The notes beneath the pieces are model-generated. The model made no database searches. It was not told the origin of the DNA and saw only the letters and a program-made list of their open reading frames with translations. Shown here in pieces: positions 1-4,036 of a stretch of DNA of 5,279 bases. The position numbers and the translations under genes are program-made. Every line of letters begins with the position of its first letter. The first letter of the stretch is position 1. Source of the DNA: Burkholderiales bacterium (GTDB lineage: Bacteria; Pseudomonadota; Gammaproteobacteria; Burkholderiales; SG8-39); NCBI GenBank assembly GCA_020846575.1, contig JADLDQ010000195.1, positions 1 through 5,279 on the forward strand. The letters run 5' to 3'.

Positions 1-1203
1 CCCCGCCTCGGCCATGATCGCGGCGACGCTCTCGGGGGCGAAGAACTCCGCCGGGGAGAGGGTTCCGGCGTTCATCTGCACGAAGCGGTCCATCGCCCCG
101 CGGTTGCCGTGGATCGCCTTGAACAACTGCCGCATTTCGGGCGGGGGCGGCTCCAGGGTCGCCAGCTGGCAGGTCAGCTCGTACATCGGCAGCGCGTGCT
201 CGTCGCGCTCGCGCTGGTACGCGCCCATCGCGTCCTCGCAGGTGCGTGAACCGTCGAGGACGGCCTCGAGCGCGGCCGCGCAGCGCTCGGCGTCGCGGAA
301 GGCGTCGGCGATGCCTTGGGCGGTGATCGGGTCCTTGTTGTAGCCGGCGTCGCCCACCAGCGCCCAGCCGGGGCCGAAGGGTTTGCGGAAGAAATTGGGG
401 ATGGTGGCGCCGGCGAAACGGGCCTCGCGCCTTGCGCCGCGCAGGCGCTCGGCGAACCCCGGCACGAGGTCGATCGTCTTGAGGTAATGGCCTTCGATGT
501 CCTTCTTGTTCTCGTGGAATTGCGCGTGCGGCCACCCGGCGATGACCTGCGTCAGCCCGTCGTGGGTGGGGGCCGCGGCGAAGCCGCGGTGCTCGCGGAT
601 GTAGGTCTCGAAGCGCCCGTTCATCGGCAGGCCGCTCCAGTAGGTGTAGTAGCCGGCGAGCAGCGGCGGCTTCTCCTTGTACTGTTGCGCGTGCACCGCC
701 TGCGCGAGGAGCGAGTTGCGGCCGTCGGCGCCGATCACGACGCGCGCGCGCTCGCTGACGGATTCACCGCCCCGCCCGTGGCCGCGAATCCCGGTCACCC
801 GCCCGTCCTCCACCAGCACCTGCTCGACGGTGAAGCCCTCGCGGATCTGCGCTCCGGCCTGCGCCGCCGCATCCACCAGCAGCTTGTCGAGCACGATGCG
901 CCGCGGGCACCAGGCGAAGGGCGCGTCCTTCGTTCCCGGCGAACCCTCGATGGTGAAGGGGCCGAAATCGAAGGCGTAGGTGTGGATCGGGGGGCAGCCG
1001 CTGGCGCGAAGCCGTTCCAGCAGCCCCCACCGCGAAAGCGCCGCCGCGGCGAGCGGGTGCACCACGTGGGTGGAGATGGTGTCGCTCGGGAAGGTCGCCT
1101 TGTCCACCACCAGCACCCGCCAGCCCGCGCGCGCGAGCAGCATCGCCGTCGGGGAGCCGGCGCAGCGCGCGCCGACGACGATCGCATCGTAGCTCTGGTT
1201 CAT
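1..1203 (-). CDS. FAD-dependent oxidoreductase (geranylgeranyl-reductase-like / group A monooxygenase fold), C-terminus cut by window edge
   Basis: The frame is open from the ATG at 1203-1201 to the left window edge and gives 401 residues. An N-terminal beta-alpha-beta FAD-binding fold is visible: DAIVVGARCAG at residues 6-16, with the usual GxGxxG replaced by GARCAG, ending in acidic D34 (VLVVD). A DG motif (VVIGADGRNS, residues 156-164) and a GD motif (WALVGDAGYNKDP, residues 280-292, followed by GIADAFRDAE) complete the signature of p-hydroxybenzoate-hydroxylase-fold flavoproteins such as COG0644. These enzymes use FAD, often with NAD(P)H, to hydroxylate or reduce small aromatic or isoprenoid substrates in the cytoplasm. 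The substrate cannot be read from this sequence. No signal peptide or membrane segment is seen. Family members are about 400-420 residues, so only a short C-terminal piece should be missing. The start is fixed by a strong ribosome binding site just upstream. The gene is divergent from a LysR-type regulator, which suggests inducible expression. The fold is confident and the reaction is unknown. Confidence 0.9.
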   Translation of the reverse strand, partial: MNQSYDAIVVGARCAGSPTAMLLARAGWRVLVVDKATFPSDTISTHVVHPLAAAALSRWGLLERLRASGCPPIHTYAFDFGPFTIEGSPGTKDAPFAWCPRRIVLDKLLVDAAAQAGAQIREGFTVEQVLVEDGRVTGIRGHGRGGESVSERARVVIGADGRNSLLAQAVHAQQYKEKPPLLAGYYTYWSGLPMNGRFETYIREHRGFAAAPTHDGLTQVIAGWPHAQFHENKKDIEGHYLKTIDLVPGFAERLRGARREARFAGATIPNFFRKPFGPGWALVGDAGYNKDPITAQGIADAFRDAERCAAALEAVLDGSRTCEDAMGAYQRERDEHALPMYELTCQLATLEPPPPEMRQLFKAIHGNRGAMDRFVQMNAGTLSPAEFFAPESVAAIMAEAG

Positions 1204-1206
1204 CTT

Positions 1207-1216
1207 CCACCTCCTC
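1207..1216 (-). promoter_or_regulatory. Strong Shine-Dalgarno site of the FAD oxidoreductase
   Basis: Read on the minus strand the sequence is GAGGAGGTGG followed by AAG and the ATG at 1203-1201. The AGGAGGT core is a near-perfect anti-Shine-Dalgarno match, 5 nt from the start codon. It settles the start of the oxidoreductase and predicts efficient translation, in contrast to the plus-strand genes in the window, which have weak or no recognisable sites. Confidence 0.85.
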
Positions 1217-1252
1217 GTGGTTTCGCGCGTCCAGGCAATTCCGGACGCAGGC

Positions 1253-1281
1253 AGCCTAGCTCCCCGGCCGGCCGGGGAGAA
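1253..1281 (-). promoter_or_regulatory. Possible weak promoter of the FAD oxidoreductase
   Basis: On the minus strand, TTCTCC (1281-1276) and TAGGCT (1258-1253) are separated by 17 bp. Each matches the sigma-70 consensus at only 3 of 6 positions. Transcription would begin near 1246, which puts the operator centre at about -66, the usual position of a LysR recognition site at an activated promoter, with a leader of about 43 nt carrying the strong ribosome binding site. The hexamers alone are weak evidence; the fit to the operator spacing is the main support. The spacer is almost entirely the GC palindrome at 1260-1279. Confidence 0.3.
1260..1279. repeat. 20-bp perfect GC palindrome in the divergent intergenic region
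   Basis: CTCCCCGGCC followed directly by GGCCGGGGAG is a perfect even palindrome without spacer; the flanking bases 1259 and 1280 do not pair. As RNA it could form a short, very stable hairpin, and as DNA it could bind a dimeric protein. It sits between the LysR-type operator and the oxidoreductase ribosome binding site. If the proposed promoter is right, it fills the -35/-10 spacer. Its role is unknown. Confidence 0.5.
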
Positions 1282-1300
1282 TCCGCGACGGCTGAAATGG

Positions 1301-1323
1301 ACTGTTTCACGATCCGAAACAGT
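1301..1323. promoter_or_regulatory. Candidate LysR-type operator (T-N11-A inverted repeat)
   Basis: A perfect inverted repeat, ACTGTTTC (1301-1308), 7-nt spacer, GAAACAGT (1316-1323), is centred on 1312. T1306 and A1318 are symmetric and give the T-N11-A pattern known for LysR-family recognition sites. It is relatively AT-rich against very GC-rich surroundings, which makes chance symmetry less likely. It lies 14 nt before the GTG of the LysR gene and about 100 bp upstream of the oxidoreductase start. This is the usual geometry for a regulator that represses itself and activates the divergent gene. That this regulator binds it is inferred from position and form. Confidence 0.7.
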
Positions 1324-1337
1324 GGCACCATGCCGCC

Positions 1338-2318
1338 GTGGACCGGCTCCAGGGCATGAAGGTGTTCGTGCAGGTGGCGCACCACGCGGGCTTCGCGGCG
1401 GCGGCGCGCGAGCTGCGCATGTCCACCGCGGCGGTGAGCAAGCACGTCACCGCGCTCGAAGCGCGGCTCGGCACGCGCCTGTTCGATCGCACCACCCGCC
1501 ACGTCGGGCTCACCGAGGCCGGCCGCGTCTACCTCGATCGCTGCGTGGAGTGCCTGCAGGCGCTGGAGGACGCCGACGCGTCGGTGGGAGAACTCGCCGG
1601 GGAGCCCAGAGGCCTGCTGCGGGTGACGGCGCCGGTCGACTTCTGCGGCTGCCTGATGCCGGTGCTGGTGGACCTGATGAACGCGCAGCCGCACGTGCTC
1701 GTGGACCTGCGGCTTTCCAACCGGGTGGTGGACCTGGTCGAGGAGGGCGTGGACGTGGCGGTACGCGCCGCGGGCTCGCTCGACGGGCGCTACGTGGCAA
1801 GGCCCATCGCGCGCACCCGCCTGGCGATGTTCGGTGCGCCGTCCTACTTCGCCCGGCACGGCCGGCCGAGTCAACCCGAAGATCTGCCCTCGCACCGCGG
1901 CATCGTGTTCGTCGAGCCGCGACCCCGCGACGATCTGGTGTTCGCGCGCGACGGGCGGGAGGTACGCGTCAAGCTGAACGCGGCGATGACCAGCAACAGC
2001 GGCGATGCGGTCCAGAACGCGCTGCGCGCCGGCGTCGGGCTGGCCCTCGCGCCCAGCTTCCTGGTGCGCGAGGACCTCGTTGCCGGGCGCATCGAGCCGG
2101 TGCTGCTCGACTGGTCGCTGCCGGAGTACCGCCTGTTCGCGGTCTATCCCCACCGGCGCTTGCTCTCGCCCAAGGTCGCGGTGTTCCTGGAGGCGCTGCG
2201 CGCGCACTTCGGTGACGGCTCGCGCGACCCCTGGTGGCCGCAGACGCCGGGCGCCTGTGCGCAGTCCGGGTCCTGCGTGCGCCCGGGCGCCAGGCGCAGG
2301 CTCGCCCGCTCGCGCTGA
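1338..2318 (+). CDS. LysR-family transcriptional regulator (CrgA/DmlR-like subgroup)
   Basis: This is a 326-residue protein. The N-terminal winged helix-turn-helix is clear: MDRLQGMKVFVQVA, then GFAAAARELRMSTAAVSKHV at residues 18-37, and LGTRLFDRTTR with LTEAGRVYL at residues 44-65. The effector-binding domain follows from about residue 90 (GLLRVTAPVDF) through GVDVAVRAG-like residues 137-145 to GVGLALAPSFLVRE and the end near residue 292. Such proteins bind DNA as dimers or tetramers and respond to a small ligand; the ligand is not predictable here. The GTG start is chosen because it gives the MDRL..M..F N-terminus common in this subgroup. An internal ATG at 1356 (residue 7) is a weaker alternative, and no good ribosome binding site precedes either. 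Residues 293-326, rich in Arg, Pro and Trp, extend past the usual family length of about 300 and have no recognisable function. The gene is divergent from the FAD oxidoreductase, with a LysR-type operator between them, so it is the probable regulator of that gene and of itself. Confidence 0.93.
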   Translation: MDRLQGMKVFVQVAHHAGFAAAARELRMSTAAVSKHVTALEARLGTRLFDRTTRHVGLTEAGRVYLDRCVECLQALEDADASVGELAGEPRGLLRVTAPVDFCGCLMPVLVDLMNAQPHVLVDLRLSNRVVDLVEEGVDVAVRAAGSLDGRYVARPIARTRLAMFGAPSYFARHGRPSQPEDLPSHRGIVFVEPRPRDDLVFARDGREVRVKLNAAMTSNSGDAVQNALRAGVGLALAPSFLVREDLVAGRIEPVLLDWSLPEYRLFAVYPHRRLLSPKVAVFLEALRAHFGDGSRDPWWPQTPGACAQSGSCVRPGARRRLARSR

Positions 2319-2340
2319 GGCCGGAGCGCCTGCGCCGGCC
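2319..2340 (+). terminator. Possible hairpin terminator after the LysR gene
   Basis: Immediately after the TGA stop, GGCCGG (2319-2324) can pair with CCGGCC (2335-2340). The stem can continue across an A-G mismatch by two more pairs to a GCCT loop. No T-run follows, so it is not a standard intrinsic terminator. A second small GC palindrome, GGGGC-G-GCCCC at 2344-2354, lies just behind it. Confidence 0.3.
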
Positions 2341-2369
2341 GCTGGGGCGGCCCCGATAGCACCAGCGGG

Positions 2370-2375
2370 TAATAT
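2370..2375 (+). promoter_or_regulatory. Possible -10 element of the cation efflux gene
   Basis: TAATAT stands out in a GC-rich gap 23 nt before the ATG and matches TATAAT at 4 of 6 positions. No convincing -35 hexamer is found at 16-19 bp. Transcription would start near 2382 and give a short leader without a clear Shine-Dalgarno site. A regulated promoter or no promoter at all are both possible. Confidence 0.25.
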
Positions 2376-2398
2376 GGTGCTTCAGTCCGAACCGCTCC

Positions 2399-3391
2399 AT
2401 GCGCACCGAGAACCTCTGCCCCGGCTTCCAGGAACACGCCTTCCACGAGGCGAGCGGCGCCGCCGAGCGCGGCACGCGCGCGGTGACGTGGATCACCGCC
2501 GCCACCATGGTGGTGGAGATCGCGGCGGGCTGGTGGTTCAACTCGATGGCGCTGCTCGCCGACGGCTGGCACATGAGCTCGCACGCGCTGGCGATCGGGC
2601 TCTCGGCGTTTGCCTACGCCGCCGCGCGGCGCTACGCGCGCGACCGCAGCTTCGCCTTCGGCACCTGGAAGATCGAGGTGCTGGGAGGTTTCGCGAGCGC
2701 GTTGCTGCTGCTGGTGGTCGCGGTGCTCATGGTCGCCGGCTCGGTGGAGCGGCTCATCGCAGCGCAGCCGATCCACTACCCGGAGGCGATGCTGGTGGCG
2801 GCGCTCGGCCTGGCGGTGAACATCGTGTGCGCCGTCATCCTCGGCCGCGCCGGGGCGCACCAGCACGGTGGCGGTGCAGGGCACGGGCATGCACACCCGG
2901 CGCACGCGGGCGAGGCGCACGGGCGGCCTCACGAGCATGGCAAGGACGCCCGCCACCACGACCTCAATCTCAAGTCCGCCTACGTCCACGTCCTGGCCGA
3001 CGCGCTCACCTCGGTGCTCGCGCTGGCCGCGCTGGCCGGAGGCTGGCTCTACGGCTGGGGCTGGCTCGACCCCGCCACCGGCATCCTCGGTGCGCTGCTG
3101 GTGGCCATCTGGGCCAGGGGCCTGCTCGCGGCGAGCGCCAAGGTGCTGCTCGACCGCGAGATGGACCACCCGCTGGTGGATGAGATTCTCGCGATGGTCG
3201 ATACCGACCTCGCGCCCGGCCAGACCCGGATCACCGACCTGCACGTCTGGCGGGTGGGCCGGCGTTCCTACGCCTGCGTGCTGGGCCTGCTCACCAGCGA
3301 CGCGGATCTCACGCCCGCCAGGGTGCGCAAGCTGCTCTCGCGAAACGGGGAGATCGCGCACTCGACCATCGAGATACACCGGCGCGGCTAG
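2399..3391 (+). CDS. dmeF: Cation diffusion facilitator, DmeF-type Co(II)/Ni(II) efflux transporter
   Basis: This 330-residue inner-membrane protein has six predicted membrane segments: about 28-50, 52-75, 95-117, 127-149, 193-215 and 219-243. Segment 2 carries LLADGWHMSSH and segment 5 carries HVLADALTS. Aligned by eye with the metal site of the family, the ligands would be H58, H62, H197 and D201. An HxxxH pair in segment 2, in place of the zinc transporters' HxxxD, is typical of DmeF. A cytoplasmic loop (residues 154-187) holds 11 histidines and should bind metal before export. The C-terminal cytoplasmic domain shows ITDLHVWRVG (278-287) and ends in STIEIH, also typical. Family members are proton-driven antiporters that expel divalent metal to the periplasm. 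The ATG at 2399 is the only plausible start, because an in-frame TAG lies at 2357. The preceding ribosome binding site is poor. The neighbouring LysR gene is unlikely to be its regulator, and no RcnR/CsoR-like dmeR gene lies in the window. The transporter family is near certain; cobalt/nickel specificity is inferred. Confidence 0.92.
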   Translation: MRTENLCPGFQEHAFHEASGAAERGTRAVTWITAATMVVEIAAGWWFNSMALLADGWHMSSHALAIGLSAFAYAAARRYARDRSFAFGTWKIEVLGGFASALLLLVVAVLMVAGSVERLIAAQPIHYPEAMLVAALGLAVNIVCAVILGRAGAHQHGGGAGHGHAHPAHAGEAHGRPHEHGKDARHHDLNLKSAYVHVLADALTSVLALAALAGGWLYGWGWLDPATGILGALLVAIWARGLLAASAKVLLDREMDHPLVDEILAMVDTDLAPGQTRITDLHVWRVGRRSYACVLGLLTSDADLTPARVRKLLSRNGEIAHSTIEIHRRG

Positions 3392-3516
3392 GGTGTGCGG
3401 TGCGGAGTTCCCTCTGCCGTGTTCTGGAGTTTCACCGCCGGGTCGAGCACCTTGGATGACCTTGGCTGTAACCGCGCTGGGCCGCGAGCAGCCTGGTGAG
3501 AGTCGGAATCGAAGAG

Positions 3517-3903
3517 ATGGCAACCTGGCGGGCGCCGGCGCGAACCTACCAGCTGGCGATCGAAGTTCCGGTCGCGCTCCAGTGCGTGATCGGAAGGCTG
3601 GGTGAGTTCGGTTTTCCTGCCGGCCGCTACGCCTACACCGGCTCGGCGAAACGCCGGCTCGAGGCGCGCATCGCGCGGCACCTGCGCCAGGACAAGACCC
3701 TGCGCTGGCACATCGACTACCTGCTGGCGGCGCCGGGCGTTCGGGTCGTGGGCGTGACCCGTTCGCGCCGCGCGGAATGCGCGCTCAATGCCGCCACGCC
3801 CGGGCGGATGCTCGCGCCGGGATTCGGCGCGTCCGACTGCCGCGCAGGCTGCGGGGCGCATCTCAAGTATCTCGGCCCGCTCGGGAAGGGGGCGGGGCGA
3901 TGA
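3517..3903 (+). CDS. DUF123 / COG1833 GIY-YIG-like putative endonuclease
   Basis: This is a 128-residue soluble protein. It shows the conserved order of the DUF123 family, described as Uri-superfamily endonucleases related to GIY-YIG nucleases: TYQL (Y11), FPAGRYAYTGSA (33-44, standing for the YIG strand), LEARIARHLR (48-57, R51 and H55), RWHIDYLL (63-70), AEC (E87) and GFGASDCRAGCGAH (102-115, with D107, C108, C112 and H115). In GIY-YIG enzymes the tyrosines, a helix arginine and a glutamate form the active site. Here Y11, Y40, R51 and E87 are the likely counterparts, assigned by eye. Activity in this family is not established to my knowledge, and a role in DNA repair or processing is only inferred. 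The ATG at 3517 is preferred, since GGAA lies 8 nt upstream. A GTG at 3496 would add seven residues, and a TAA at 3469 bounds the frame. The gene stands alone, 125 bp after the efflux gene, and is convergent with the next gene. Confidence 0.8.
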   Translation: MATWRAPARTYQLAIEVPVALQCVIGRLGEFGFPAGRYAYTGSAKRRLEARIARHLRQDKTLRWHIDYLLAAPGVRVVGVTRSRRAECALNAATPGRMLAPGFGASDCRAGCGAHLKYLGPLGKGAGR

Positions 3904-3934
3904 GCGCGAAGGGCCGTCCCGAGCGCGAACCCCT

Positions 3935-3991
3935 GGCGCGAAGCGGCAGGGTAATCCAATGCGAAGCCGCAACCGGCCCTCGCTTCGCGCC
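3935..3991. terminator. 11-bp inverted repeat in the convergent gap, candidate bidirectional terminator
   Basis: GGCGCGAAGCG (3935-3945) is perfectly complementary to CGCTTCGCGCC (3981-3991), with 35 nt between. A third element, GCGAAGC (3961-3967), can pair with the inner part of the same right arm (3982-3988), so two hairpins are mutually exclusive. The position, between the stops of two converging genes (3903 and 4037), fits transcription termination or 3'-end protection for both. No T-run is present on either strand, so a canonical intrinsic terminator is not shown. Confidence 0.4.
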
Positions 3992-4036
3992 GCCCGTGCC
4001 GCGGCCTGGGACCGCATAGGCGAAGTCGCGCCGCGC

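Noticed and set aside
1330..1332. ATG upstream of the LysR start as an alternative initiation codon
   Set aside because: It is not in frame with the LysR sequence (offset of 8 nt to the GTG at 1338).
316..1359. 347-codon open frame on the plus strand across the oxidoreductase gene
   Set aside because: It is the antisense shadow of the FAD oxidoreductase. Its composition is Arg/Ala/Gly/His-rich with no domain, while the minus-strand frame shows clear FAD-binding motifs and a strong ribosome binding site.
1200..2207. 335-codon minus-strand frame opposite the LysR gene
   Set aside because: It is a low-complexity His/Arg/Ala/Gly translation without motifs, and it overlaps a well-supported LysR reading frame.
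2374..2376. ATG upstream of the efflux gene as an alternative start
   Set aside because: It is 25 nt upstream and therefore out of frame; the in-frame stop at 2357 leaves the ATG at 2399 as the only plausible start.
2005..3183. 392-codon plus-strand frame spanning LysR and the efflux gene
   Set aside because: It is an out-of-frame Arg/Ala/Pro-rich translation crossing two real genes and their gap.
2144..3523. 459-codon minus-strand frame opposite the efflux gene
   Set aside because: It is the longest complete open frame in the window, but it is an antisense shadow produced by high GC. The plus strand encodes a full-length CDF transporter with all expected motifs.
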